A stretch of DNA of 36,467 nt. Origin: JBDKVA01 sp039679375 (GTDB taxonomy: Bacteria; Bacillota; Clostridia; Acetivibrionales; DTU013). The first letter of the stretch is position 1; each line of letters starts with the position of its first letter. A program made the position numbers and the translations under genes. Below the pieces are notes generated by a model that saw only the letters and a program-made list of their open reading frames with translations, was not told where the DNA came from and made no database searches. The stretch is taken from positions 1-36,467 of the forward strand of contig JBDKVA010000081.1 in NCBI GenBank assembly GCA_039679375.1, written 5' to 3'. Shown piece after piece: positions 23,226 to 31,785 of this stretch.

Positions 23226-26200
23226 CTACTGCGTTTTGTCTATAGCAACTACTTTAATCAGGTTGATAGACCAGTATGGCTTTGCGGGCGGGTTGTTACC
23301 GTCATTTACATATGGGTTCAGCGGATTTACTTGACCGGTTGGTCTGACTTTCAGTTTATAAATGCCCTTGCCAAGCTCGGGACTTGTATAAACCAGCTGT
23401 CCCTTAACAGTGGTTTGAGCGTAAGTATCAACTAATGTCTCTCCAATTACAACATTATCATTCTCATCAAGTATGCTTACCGCTGCGATTCCGCCAAAAG
23501 CAGCAACTTCAGTGTACAACTCGATACCGGTGCCGTTAAACTTAAACGATACATACGCATCATCCGAAGGGCAGCTGTTATATATGGAGTTCGCGCTGCT
23601 TACATTCCATGTCTGGGTATTTACTCCATACATTACCTTTGGAGTTCCGTTGGAATAAGTATATTGGTTTATTCCGGTACCCTGGTTGCTCCTCCTGAAA
23701 TCCACCGTCAGCCTTTCAGGATCGGGCGTAGGAGTTGGCGTCGGAGTCGGAGTCGGCGTCTGCGGAGGCGGAGTAGGAGTAACTATCGGGGTAGGCAAAG
23801 GAATTATTCCTCCGCTGTGCTCTTCAATAAAACTTTTATCTATGTCATCACTGAAAATAAGCTTTGCATTACCACTCAGGTTTAAGCTTTTGGATACGGT
23901 GCAGCCTACAATGGAGGAATTGCCGCTTAGTGATAAGTCTGCGTTTGGAGCATATACAAGAACTACATTGGCTTTTGCATTGCCGCCGACCTTCACTGTA
24001 TTGCCTCCTGTTAACAGACTGCCTGTAAGCATACTGTTTCCGGCAATTTCAACATCAGCCTTCTTCAAAAAAACAGAACCGTATAAAGCTGTGTTTCCGG
24101 ACAAATTGAGTTTTTTGCTTCCTGTATAGTACAACGTGACATTGTCAGGATTACCGTTTACATTGATGCCTTCTCCTCCAATATCAATACTGTCTTTTAC
24201 ATACAGGATCAATTTGCCTTTACCGGTTTTATTGATTTTTATACTTCCGTTTCCGCTGATTTTCAGCGTATCTGCAGCTATAACAACATCTTCATCACCA
24301 ATAATCACATTTAATTGTTTATTTATTTCAACATTTCCATAGGATAAAACAACTTTGTTTGAGACTGTTTCTCCAGGTTCCTCTATGCTTGAAAAATCAG
24401 GGAAAGCCGGCATATTATACTCTCTGCCCTGTAAAGCAAGGATATCGCCGCTTATTGACGCGGCTCCGGAAATTGAAATTGCCGATTCAGTAGTAGCATT
24501 CGTTCCAATATTTCCGGTTATCTTTGAATTTCCCTGCAATGTAACGCTGCCAATTGAAAAGGGCATATCCAATAACGGTGCTTCGAAGGATGCCGGTCCG
24601 CCGACAAGACTAACCCCGAACGTGCCTTCCGGAACATTTATTGTCACCCAGCCGTCGCCGATGCCTTTAACAACAGCCGGCTCGTCTCCGAGCTTAACCC
24701 CGGTTACACCCTGATAGAAGAACGTAACATCCGTTCCATGTGAGACGATACTGCCTGCCTTTCCATCCATATAAATACTGACATTATCATTTGAAGAAAA
24801 GCCCTGCTTAAACGAAGCTCCATCGCTGAAGCTTTTACCGTTTCTTACAAAGTAAAAACCGGTTGCGCTTTTATCATTGCGATACATAGCAGCTGAGCCC
24901 TGGAATTCAAAATTGTCGTATTTGACCTTTTCCGCCCCCGAGGATTCCAGCGCATAGTCCATGGTATCATTATCCAAATAGATAAGCGCACCTGTGTAAT
25001 TGCTTCCTGAAACGCTTACCATGTACGCCTTTTCATGGTCGGCATTGTTAGGGAACAGTACCGTGACAATATTCTTTTTGCCGGTAATATTGTCGGTGGT
25101 ATATGTTGAATAAAGATATTTAGTGGCAAACGAGTTGCCATAGCTCCCAACAACGCCTTTTTTGATTTCGGTATAGGTTGGCGAAGTTCCAAGGAAGATG
25201 TTCAAATCAACATTAGTACCTGTTATTTTGTTCATAGACCATTTGTACTCTTTATCCGGATAAAGTACACTATAGGCTTCCGACGCCGGATGCAGCGCAA
25301 TGTGTGCTGTTTTGCCCGGAGTCGTTGATGTGAGCTCATCAAACAGTACCCAATAACCATTGTTTGAACCATCCGATGATATGGAAACCAGGTTTCTGAT
25401 ATGTTTTCCATTAGGCAGTGCGCTGCCCGAATCACCTGATGCATAGCTCAAAAGATCGGATATAAAACCTTCGGTTATTCCTGCGCCATATTTGGCAGTA
25501 TGATCATTTGTTTCAGGTGGATCATATTCATTGGTGAAGGTATAGTCTATAAGCGCAGTATTGCCTGAAACAGCCCTGTCATGCATGTACGTCCATGAAA
25601 AGTCCAGCGCGCCTGTAGCCCAGTTGTTGTAACCCGAGTTAACAAGCAATAACTCTCCGTACGCGGCCGCGTTAAGCGCATTCACTTCCTTGTGGCTGTG
25701 ACCGTCTGCTTTCTTTGGGTTCCATAAAGCAGCTCTGAGCGCATTGGCATCTTTCGTGTGCTCAAACAGGAAAGCGCCTCCGTCGGCATAAATCTTGCTT
25801 TTTGCCGGCTCGCTCTCAGGTTGGTTTGCATCATGAAGAATATAGTTTAAAAGACGTCCGTTGGGAGTGCTGTTGCCATCCAGAATCCATGCTGCATATT
25901 TGGCGGCATCTTCGGAGAATTTACCGGCTTTGAATATGGAGTATCTGCGTCCCAATGTATTATTGAATACGGAATCTCCAAATACCCACATACGCTTATT
26001 GGCGGTTACGCCATGGCCATAAAGCCATTCATAAAAGCTTTTTACCTGGTAATTGCTATAGAAGTCATAAAGACCCGTATACGATAACACATCCATGAAA
26101 TACTGCTTGGCATGCCTGTCCGAGTTAAATCTTGCATTTCCGTAACCTGTACCCGGCAAACTGACGCCATCAGCCGAAAGGTATCCTACTACGCCGTTAA

Positions 26201-26846
26201 GATAACCATTAACTACCTGATCAATTCGGTTTGTATCATTTTTATAAACCGTCCATATTCCACGGGCGCCCCAGAGCGCGCTGTTCCAGCTAAAATCATT
26301 AGCCCAGTACCAGTCGTTTACTTCCTGGAGTACCTCCTCTGCAGCCGTAATTTGATCTGCATTAAGCTCAGGATAGATAATATCCAAAGCCAGAACCGAG
26401 CTGAAAAATGCTGTACTTGGCGGAACCGCATACGTCCAGTTGTTACTGGCCAAATCATTATAAACATTACCCGACACAGTGCTCTTGAAATAGTTGAAAG
26501 TATCCAATATCTTGTCTATGTATACTTCCTTGTTGCCCGGATCAAGAATGAATGAAAGCGAGCAGGAATCCATTATGTAGCTTATCATCATGCACCTGTT
26601 TGTGTAATTATCATCCTTATTAAATGCAAGGGTGCCGGCATCCGAGATGGCGGTAGCTTTTAATGTCGCCCAGGGTTCCTGTGAAGCGCGGCTTCTTAGT
26701 TCATCATATTCGGACTGCTTCACTATAAGAAAAGGATGTGTCAATGAAGATGCTTTGCTATTAATTGCAGGGTTAATTAAAATCACTACACTTATAAAGA
26801 CAATAAACATCATAGCTATTGATAATATTTTTGTTTTTTTATTCAT
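23226..26846 (-). CDS. Large secreted heparinase II/III-like polysaccharide lyase with beta-helix and C-terminal beta domain
   Basis: The 1206-residue protein is exported (signal peptide in residues 1-33, KTKILSIAMMFIVFISVVIL). An alpha-toroid region follows (HPFLIVKQSEYDELRSRA..., about 38-350). The heparinase II/III core contains DGHSHKEVNALNAAAYGELL with conserved His/Asn and LLLVNSGY. A beta-sandwich reaches about residue 770. Residues 770-1000 are repeated 'SGN' strands (for example SLSGNSSIVG and NLSGNAKLIF) like the DUF7305/PilX-associated beta-helix of pilus proteins. A Pro-Thr linker (about 1012-1041) leads to a C-terminal beta domain that may bind carbohydrate. The fold suggests cleavage of an acidic glycan, but the substrate is unknown. 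A cre-like motif at 26912-26926 lies near its promoter. Confidence 0.85.
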   Translation of the reverse strand: MNKKTKILSIAMMFIVFISVVILINPAINSKASSLTHPFLIVKQSEYDELRSRASQEPWATLKATAISDAGTLAFNKDDNYTNRCMMISYIMDSCSLSFILDPGNKEVYIDKILDTFNYFKSTVSGNVYNDLASNNWTYAVPPSTAFFSSVLALDIIYPELNADQITAAEEVLQEVNDWYWANDFSWNSALWGARGIWTVYKNDTNRIDQVVNGYLNGVVGYLSADGVSLPGTGYGNARFNSDRHAKQYFMDVLSYTGLYDFYSNYQVKSFYEWLYGHGVTANKRMWVFGDSVFNNTLGRRYSIFKAGKFSEDAAKYAAWILDGNSTPNGRLLNYILHDANQPESEPAKSKIYADGGAFLFEHTKDANALRAALWNPKKADGHSHKEVNALNAAAYGELLLVNSGYNNWATGALDFSWTYMHDRAVSGNTALIDYTFTNEYDPPETNDHTAKYGAGITEGFISDLLSYASGDSGSALPNGKHIRNLVSISSDGSNNGYWVLFDELTSTTPGKTAHIALHPASEAYSVLYPDKEYKWSMNKITGTNVDLNIFLGTSPTYTEIKKGVVGSYGNSFATKYLYSTYTTDNITGKKNIVTVLFPNNADHEKAYMVSVSGSNYTGALIYLDNDTMDYALESSGAEKVKYDNFEFQGSAAMYRNDKSATGFYFVRNGKSFSDGASFKQGFSSNDNVSIYMDGKAGSIVSHGTDVTFFYQGVTGVKLGDEPAVVKGIGDGWVTINVPEGTFGVSLVGGPASFEAPLLDMPFSIGSVTLQGNSKITGNIGTNATTESAISISGAASISGDILALQGREYNMPAFPDFSSIEEPGETVSNKVVLSYGNVEINKQLNVIIGDEDVVIAADTLKISGNGSIKINKTGKGKLILYVKDSIDIGGEGINVNGNPDNVTLYYTGSKKLNLSGNTALYGSVFLKKADVEIAGNSMLTGSLLTGGNTVKVGGNAKANVVLVYAPNADLSLSGNSSIVGCTVSKSLNLSGNAKLIFSDDIDKSFIEEHSGGIIPLPTPIVTPTPPPQTPTPTPTPTPTPDPERLTVDFRRSNQGTGINQYTYSNGTPKVMYGVNTQTWNVSSANSIYNSCPSDDAYVSFKFNGTGIELYTEVAAFGGIAAVSILDENDNVVIGETLVDTYAQTTVKGQLVYTSPELGKGIYKLKVRPTGQVNPLNPYVNDGNNPPAKPYWSINLIKVVAIDKTQ

Positions 26847-26911
26847 TCTATGCCTCCTATGGTTTTTATTGGAACTCGTCCCATAATCATCTTATTATTA
26901 ATAGCAGCATG

Positions 26912-26926
26912 ATGTAAACGGACAAT
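26912..26926. promoter_or_regulatory. Possible CcpA cre-like site upstream of the lyase gene
   Basis: ATGTAAACGGACAAT matches the cre consensus (WTGNAANCGNWNNCW) at all but one position and overlaps a TTGTCC -35-like hexamer on the minus strand. Carbon-catabolite control of an exported lyase would make sense. The motif is short and degenerate, so this is tentative. Confidence 0.35.
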
Positions 26927-26980
26927 TTATTAGATTTGTGTGACAAAAATCTGGCTTTGCAGTACTGATACAATGTTACC

Positions 26981-27619
26981 TTAATAAACTTTAATCTCCT
27001 TCATCACCACTTCATCTCTTGCGGAAGTCACATTAACTATCAGCCGTTTCGCATGATAATCAATACACTTTGTGAGCTGATTCTGTCCTTCAAAAGGATC
27101 CCGGAGTCTGCATATCTTACAGTTTCCAATCACTGTCCCCTGATAGAAAGGATAACGGCTCCCTCCTTCTGTTTCTGCCTCAATCTGGAAACTTTCTACT
27201 CTCTGTCCTTTTGCAATATCCTCTCTCAAGATAATATACTTAAAATCATTCCTGGGCTTATCAAAAGTAATGGCATATTTCGGCTGGGTAGGATACAGAG
27301 AATCAATTTTCTCAACCTTTGCAGGAATCATATCTCCGAATTCCTTCTTCAGCAGTTCTCCAAACTCCTTCAGCCGCTCTACATCACGGTTGTCAATTCT
27401 GCCTTCATTCGTAGGCGGAAGGTTCAGATTGAAGCAGGCATTTGCACCCACAGAAGTCAGATAAGTATCGAATAACCTTTTCAGAGAATGGGGTTTTTCC
27501 TGCGGATGCCAGAACCATCCGGGACGGATAGACATATTAATCTCTGATGGGGTGAACGTCAATCCCTTGGAATAGATGATATTATCTATCGTTGCTTTGA
27601 TAGTGTCATGCCACGTTTT
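26981..27619 (-). pseudogene. GH29 alpha-L-fucosidase, C-terminal remnant
   Basis: The frame is open from just inside a TGA at 27620-27622 to the stop at 26981. It reads KTWHDTIKATIDNIIYSKG, then SEINMSIRPGWFWHPQEK and SVGANACFNLNLPPTNEGR, which are signature C-terminal pieces of the GH29 catalytic barrel. A beta-sandwich domain follows, ending in VMKEIKVY. About 213 of roughly 450 residues remain. The N-terminal half, with the catalytic nucleophile Asp, is missing, and no ribosome site or start codon is suitable. It is a truncated, inactive copy. It lies upstream of and co-directional with the lyase gene, suggesting a former glycan-degradation cluster. Confidence 0.8.
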
Positions 27620-27641
27620 TCATACGCTACTTTACACTATC
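27599..27641. repeat. Inverted octamers at the break point of the GH29 remnant
   Basis: GATAGTGT (27599-27606) and ACACTATC (27634-27641) are perfect 8-bp inverted copies flanking the place where GH29 homology ends. They could mark a rearrangement, a hairpin or chance. Confidence 0.4.
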
Positions 27642-27645
27642 CTGT

Positions 27646-27846
27646 TTAATTCATATTGATGATGGGCAGCTTCTTAAACACCTCGAATTCGAGATGTTTA
27701 AATGTCCAGCGTAAAGGTGCGGCCATTAACAGTTCGACCGGTTCAGTTCCGCCCTTGAAATATGCAGGCAGTTCTTCCCGAATTCCTGTCTTTTCTGATA
27801 TTGCCGAAAGCAACGCCATAAAAACATGTTGTACGCAAATAGTCAA
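27646..27846 (-). CDS. Short unrecognised open frame, probable gene fragment
   Basis: The 66-codon frame is bounded upstream by TAA. Its product reads LLSAISEKTGIREELP, then LMAAPLRWTFKHLEFEVF, and ends near KKLPIINMN. The composition is protein-like, but no ribosome site fits a start and I do not recognise the family. It lies between the GH29 remnant and the BlaI gene, co-directional with the remnant, and may be the C-terminus of another broken gene. It carries no visible membrane or metal motif. Confidence 0.3.
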   Translation of the reverse strand: MTICVQHVFMALLSAISEKTGIREELPAYFKGGTEPVELLMAAPLRWTFKHLEFEVFKKLPIINMN

Positions 27847-27865
27847 TTACGTGATATCCTAACTA

Positions 27866-27893
27866 TTGACATTTTGGTCTATTAGATATAGAC
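27866..27893 (+). promoter_or_regulatory. Promoter and probable BlaI-type operator
   Basis: TTGACA (27866-27871) is followed by the perfect inverted repeat GTCTAT-TAGAT-ATAGAC (27877-27893) in the -10 region. A further half-site ATAGACT appears at 27927-27933, next to the ribosome site. The layout suits autorepression by the BlaI-like protein encoded downstream. Confidence 0.65.
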
Positions 27894-27940
27894 TCATATT
27901 ATCAAGGTTTATATGCGATAGACTAAGGAGGCTTAACTAT

Positions 27941-28303
27941 ATGAACAATTACAAGCTTGCGCAAGGCGAGGCGAAATTTGCCAATCTGATCTGGCAGTAT
28001 GAGCCGATCGGCTCCGGCGAGCTGGTGAAGCTGTGTGAAAAAGAACTAGACTGGAAAAAATCCACCACATATACCGTTTTGAAGAAGCTGTGCGAAAGAG
28101 GAATCTTTCAAAATGAAAACGCGGTCGTATCATCCCTGATAAAAAAGAACGAGTTTTATGCGAGGCAAAGCAGGCGGTTTGTTGAAGATATCTTCGGGGG
28201 ATCGCTTCCCAAATTCCTGACAGCTTTTATCGGAGGTAACAAGCTCAGCGACCGTCAGGCCGACGAGTTGAAAAAGCTGATTGATGAGCATAAGGAGGTG
28301 TAG
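27941..28303 (+). CDS. blaI: BlaI/MecI-family transcriptional repressor
   Basis: The 120-residue winged-helix protein, MNNYKLAQGEAKFANLIWQYEP, contains the BlaI core KKSTTYTVLKKLCERGIF (recognition helix). Its C-terminal dimerisation helix ends LKKLIDEHKEV. In the classic system a membrane M56 protease partner relieves repression by triggering cleavage of the repressor. The ribosome site AAGGAGG is optimal and the ATG is at 27941, so the longer frame from 27866 is not used. The M56 gene begins 2 bp after its stop. There is no nearby beta-lactamase or PBP2a gene, so its regulon is probably the operon itself and unknown targets. Confidence 0.92.
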   Translation: MNNYKLAQGEAKFANLIWQYEPIGSGELVKLCEKELDWKKSTTYTVLKKLCERGIFQNENAVVSSLIKKNEFYARQSRRFVEDIFGGSLPKFLTAFIGGNKLSDRQADELKKLIDEHKEV

Positions 28304-28305
28304 TC

Positions 28306-30549
28306 TTGGAGGAGTTGTTTCTTTCTGTTTTAAACATGAGCCTTACGGCAAGCTATGTCATAATTTTTGTAATGCTTGCCCGGCTGCCTCTGAAAAAGGC
28401 CCCTAAAGTCATTTCTTATGCCCTGTGGGCTGTCGTAGCCTTCCGGCTGCTCTGCCCTTTTTCATTTGAGAGCATGTTCAGCCTGTTACCTGCAAGCACC
28501 GCACCAATCCCACAGGACATTGCTTATCAGCAGAACCCGCAGATCAACAGCGGAATCACCGTCGTCGACACATTTGTAAACAATGCACTGCCTTCTCCCT
28601 CTGCGGCGGCGAGTGTAAATCCCCTGCAGATTTATACGCAGACAGGCGCATTTATATGGATTTTGGGCATTGCCGTGATGCTGGTCTATAGTATTGCATC
28701 CGTACTGATCTTGAAAATACGCCTTAAAAGCAAGAAGCATACGGAGCGAAACATTTACGAGGACAATAATCTGAAAACGCCTTTTGTGCTTGGGATATTC
28801 AGACCGATAATCTATATCCCTGCGGGATTAACAGCAGAAGAAAAAAGCTATATCATCACACACGAGCAGACGCACATCCGCCGGTTCGACCACATCGTAA
28901 AGCCGTTTGCTTTCTTGGTTTTGGGTATGCATTGGTTTAATCCGCTGGCTTGGATTGCCTTTTTGCTGATGAGCACAGACATGGAGCTTTCCTGCGATGA
29001 GAAGGTCATCAAAGAAATGGGCGACAAAATCAAAAAACCTTATGCCGAATCTCTTTTGTCCCTCGCATTAGGAAAACACGTACTGAACGGAAGCCCGCTT
29101 GCTTTTGGTGAGGGCAACGTGAAGGGACGAATAAGGAACGTACTTAACTACAAAAAGCCGGCATTCTGGTTACTCGCCGCAGTAGTTATCGCGGTAATAA
29201 CCGTAGGGATTGGACTTCTCTCCAACCCCCTTAGTAACATCCCAGCGATGAAATGGGCAAAGTCCCTGACGTTAGCCGACGTCCAAAGCATTGAATTGGT
29301 GGTGCAGCCGTCAAATGAGAATGAGAGGTATAAAAAATATGAACCCGAGGAATTCCTAGAAATCATAGATCTTGTCAATCAAAGTCGGGGGAAATTGGAC
29401 AAAAATCCTGAAGGAATAGTAGGAGAAGCGCAGACTTTTTATATTACGACGAAAGACGGCCTTATCCACGAGTTTTTGAATAATGGTAACCGGTATTTGA
29501 TGATTGACGGCAATGCCTTTGAATCCGGCTATGATTGGCTGAACAGATGGAATTTCAATGGTAATACCTCTATGCCGGATGGATTCTGGGAGAGGGTGTA
29601 TGGTACGTTGACAGCAGTCGGCATAAATTCTCAGACGGATGGATCTGAGCCAACCAGCAACGCGGGGTTAGCCTTTAAGACCTCAGAAACAGACCTCATA
29701 AAGATTGGAACAGTCGCCTTTGACGAATATATGTCCACATTGGCAAACGCAAAGACGCCTGATAGTGATCGGATAGCTTCATATAAACTCAATGACATCT
29801 CTGTCCTGGCGGGTGATATCAATGAGTTTTGTGTTTCCATGAATTATGGTTTTATGACCGATAGCGACAGCTATATTAATCCCGGATGCGGCGCAAAGGG
29901 CAAGGGAACATGGCCCAATAATTACATGGAAATAAGGTTGAAGAAAATGAGCACGGATGGCTATGGAATTGTCAGTATCGGCACAGGCGGCGGCGGGCAG
30001 GGACTTGTGCCATACGCCCCGCAGCAGACGACACTTGAACCTGCTTCCCCGGAATGGTCGTCCGAGCAAATAGTAGGCGTCGATATGGCAAGACTCAACT
30101 ACGCTTCGGATGATATTGTAATATTCCACGGTTACTTTGGATTATTTGTTTATGATCTCAATACGCTTCAAATCATTCGCAGCCTGGACCTAAAGCCTCT
30201 AAATTGTCATCAAACGCAAGGAGACGACGCCTGTGATGTTTCGGTCAGCATGGATGGAAATACTGTGCAATTGCACCCCATGAGCAGCAAATATATGTAT
30301 GTATATACGGTTTCAAGCCATACCTTGCAGAAAACAACCTATCAACCCATGAAGGATCGGTTTAGCAGCCGCTTTGTCCCGATTGAAGACGTGATTGGCT
30401 CACAAAAAATCGGGAACTACAGCTATGACGCTGTCAAGTTTGATACGGGCGAATATGGCTATCTCCACACCTCCGACTGGACGCTCGGCACACTCTCTTA
30501 TGTACGTGACGATATGATGTACGCGTTGTTTGATATAAAAGAAAACTAA
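28306..30549 (+). CDS. M56-family membrane metallopeptidase sensor (BlaR1-like) with unusual extracellular domain
   Basis: The 747-residue protein has membrane helices at about 8-28, 37-52, 113-135 and 283-305. The zinc protease site HEQTH is at 186-190, with the third-ligand Glu in MELSCDEK near 227. This matches BlaR1/MecR1, which cleaves the BlaI repressor after sensing a ligand. The roughly 440-residue outer region after the last helix differs from the penicillin-binding domain: I see no SxxK/SxN/KTG active-site series. Motifs such as GYDWLNRW and DTGEYGYLHTSDWTLG are of unknown fold. The start is TTG, after an AAGGAGG site overlapping the end of blaI. The signal it senses is unlikely to be a beta-lactam bound covalently. 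Confidence 0.9.
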   Translation: MEELFLSVLNMSLTASYVIIFVMLARLPLKKAPKVISYALWAVVAFRLLCPFSFESMFSLLPASTAPIPQDIAYQQNPQINSGITVVDTFVNNALPSPSAAASVNPLQIYTQTGAFIWILGIAVMLVYSIASVLILKIRLKSKKHTERNIYEDNNLKTPFVLGIFRPIIYIPAGLTAEEKSYIITHEQTHIRRFDHIVKPFAFLVLGMHWFNPLAWIAFLLMSTDMELSCDEKVIKEMGDKIKKPYAESLLSLALGKHVLNGSPLAFGEGNVKGRIRNVLNYKKPAFWLLAAVVIAVITVGIGLLSNPLSNIPAMKWAKSLTLADVQSIELVVQPSNENERYKKYEPEEFLEIIDLVNQSRGKLDKNPEGIVGEAQTFYITTKDGLIHEFLNNGNRYLMIDGNAFESGYDWLNRWNFNGNTSMPDGFWERVYGTLTAVGINSQTDGSEPTSNAGLAFKTSETDLIKIGTVAFDEYMSTLANAKTPDSDRIASYKLNDISVLAGDINEFCVSMNYGFMTDSDSYINPGCGAKGKGTWPNNYMEIRLKKMSTDGYGIVSIGTGGGGQGLVPYAPQQTTLEPASPEWSSEQIVGVDMARLNYASDDIVIFHGYFGLFVYDLNTLQIIRSLDLKPLNCHQTQGDDACDVSVSMDGNTVQLHPMSSKYMYVYTVSSHTLQKTTYQPMKDRFSSRFVPIEDVIGSQKIGNYSYDAVKFDTGEYGYLHTSDWTLGTLSYVRDDMMYALFDIKEN

Positions 30550-30636
30550 AAATATCCCTTTGTCTATGCGGCTTTACCGTTTCGTCGTTATTATACTATA
30601 TGGGCATACGTCAGACACGCTGTTGTTAAATGCCGG

Positions 30637-31431
30637 TTAAATAATTATCTGATTAGTTGGTTTAAATCTTTTTCTCGTTTGATGTTCTTCATCAAGCACG
30701 GCTTCTCTTGCTGGAATTCCTGTAAGTGTCGCTAATTCATTCTGTGCTTGAATTACTCTTTGTAACCATATTTGTTTATGATCATTAAAATTTCGGCAGT
30801 CTTTTGGTACAAAAATTGGTTTTGCAAATACTAAACGATTCTCGGTCCCTTCAACAACTTGCTCAATAAAAGCCGGTACAACAGGAATACCCAGTAATCT
30901 AGCTAACCAGAATGCTCCTGGCTCAATATCTTCTGCTCTATCTTTATTTATGTCATAAATTGTTCCTTGAGAGAATATCAGAAAATGCTTTGGTTTTTCA
31001 CCTTCAGCAAACCACTTTCCTGCAGCTCTCATCGCCGCCATTGATCCACCAAAACTTTTACGGTCAACTGCAAAAACTTTTTCCAACTTTAGTATCGGCA
31101 TTAATTCTTTAGGTATGGAAACACCATTAAAGCAATTTTCTTTAGCGAAAACAAATAGCTCCGGATAAGTATCTATAACTTGATGCATAAGCTCATAATA
31201 ATAACTCATTATCAGCGGAGCATCAGAATCAGTTAAATGATTCGTTGCTATTATATAAGAAGTAGTAGTAAAATCTTCCGGTACATTATAAGCTTTAAAA
31301 TTATATACTTTTAAAAGCATTTTCTTTACTTCAATTAATCTATTTCTTAATTTTTCCGGAATATTTATAATACTTAATATTTCTTTTTTGGCATTCTCAT
31401 TAAACAATGAACTGGCATTAAACAAATGCAT
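30637..31431 (-). CDS. Lysophospholipid acyltransferase-family protein (PlsC-like)
   Basis: The 264-residue protein carries the acyltransferase HX4D motif as NHLTDSD (ATNHLTDSDAP) and a second block FSQGTIYD corresponding to the usual FPEGTRS. PlsC-family enzymes acylate lysophosphatidate or related lipids at the membrane. The replacement of the EGTR block by SQGT is a strong deviation, so the acceptor may differ. There is no clear membrane helix, though the N-terminal helix is amphipathic. AGGGGAAAT precedes the ATG at 31431. It stands alone between the M56 gene (convergent, 87 bp) and a degraded region, and may be accessory. Confidence 0.75.
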   Translation of the reverse strand: MHLFNASSLFNENAKKEILSIINIPEKLRNRLIEVKKMLLKVYNFKAYNVPEDFTTTSYIIATNHLTDSDAPLIMSYYYELMHQVIDTYPELFVFAKENCFNGVSIPKELMPILKLEKVFAVDRKSFGGSMAAMRAAGKWFAEGEKPKHFLIFSQGTIYDINKDRAEDIEPGAFWLARLLGIPVVPAFIEQVVEGTENRLVFAKPIFVPKDCRNFNDHKQIWLQRVIQAQNELATLTGIPAREAVLDEEHQTRKRFKPTNQIII

Positions 31432-31570
31432 AATATTTCCCCTAAATTAATCAAAATTTAATTCTATCCTGGACATTGCCTCCACCGTTGATTGTTGGTA
31501 AGCCAATGCAGCAGATTGACTTGCCTTCTCCTTTTCATGTACATTGTACGGCAATGAATCGCGAAAATCA

Positions 31571-31600
31571 AAAGTTTTTTCTCTATGCAGAAAAAACTTT
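31571..31600 (-). terminator. Hairpin at the end of the InlB-like remnant
   Basis: AAAGTTTTTTCT (31571-31582) pairs perfectly with AGAAAAAACTTT (31589-31600) around the loop CTATGC. It lies 20 bp past the stop of the minus-strand fragment. 31432-31570 holds no gene that I can support. Confidence 0.65.
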
Positions 31601-31619
31601 GACTTTTGACATATTTTTT

Positions 31620-31785
31620 TCACAACTGTCTTGAATTCGTGGTAATATCCTTAACCGTCGCTCCGGCAGCGTAGCTCCCGCTTGTTCCGGCAGTAATTGT
31701 GCCGCCTGTCCCAGCCTGTATCGTAAGTGTATATGCAGCAGCGGTATTGGCGGCAAATTCCGCGGAGATGGTAGGATGCAAGGAA
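31620..31785 (-). pseudogene. C-terminal remnant of an InlB-B-repeat-like surface protein
   Basis: About 55 codons end in TGA at 31620. The frame reads HPTISAEFAANTAAAYTLTI then QAGTGGTITAGTSGSYAAGATV. This is the glycine-rich InlB B-repeat/flagellar-type repeat ('GSYAAGATV') of secreted clostridial surface proteins. The frame then continues as KDITTNSRQL and stops, so the normal domain end is lost. The upstream part is cut off where ISAs1 transposase sequence begins on the other strand. It is not expected to be functional. Confidence 0.65.

Noticed and set aside
23725..23810. Short tandem GGAGTCGG/GGCGT-like DNA repeats, at first sight a repeat array or CRISPR-like tract
   Set aside because: The units are 6-12 bp and encode the Pro-Thr linker of the secreted lyase-like protein; there are no spacers or cas genes.
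27656..27862. 68-codon plus-strand frame (MMMGSFLNTSN...) before the BlaI gene
   Set aside because: There is no ribosome site, it has low-complexity composition, and it overlaps the opposite frame; it runs into the BlaI promoter.
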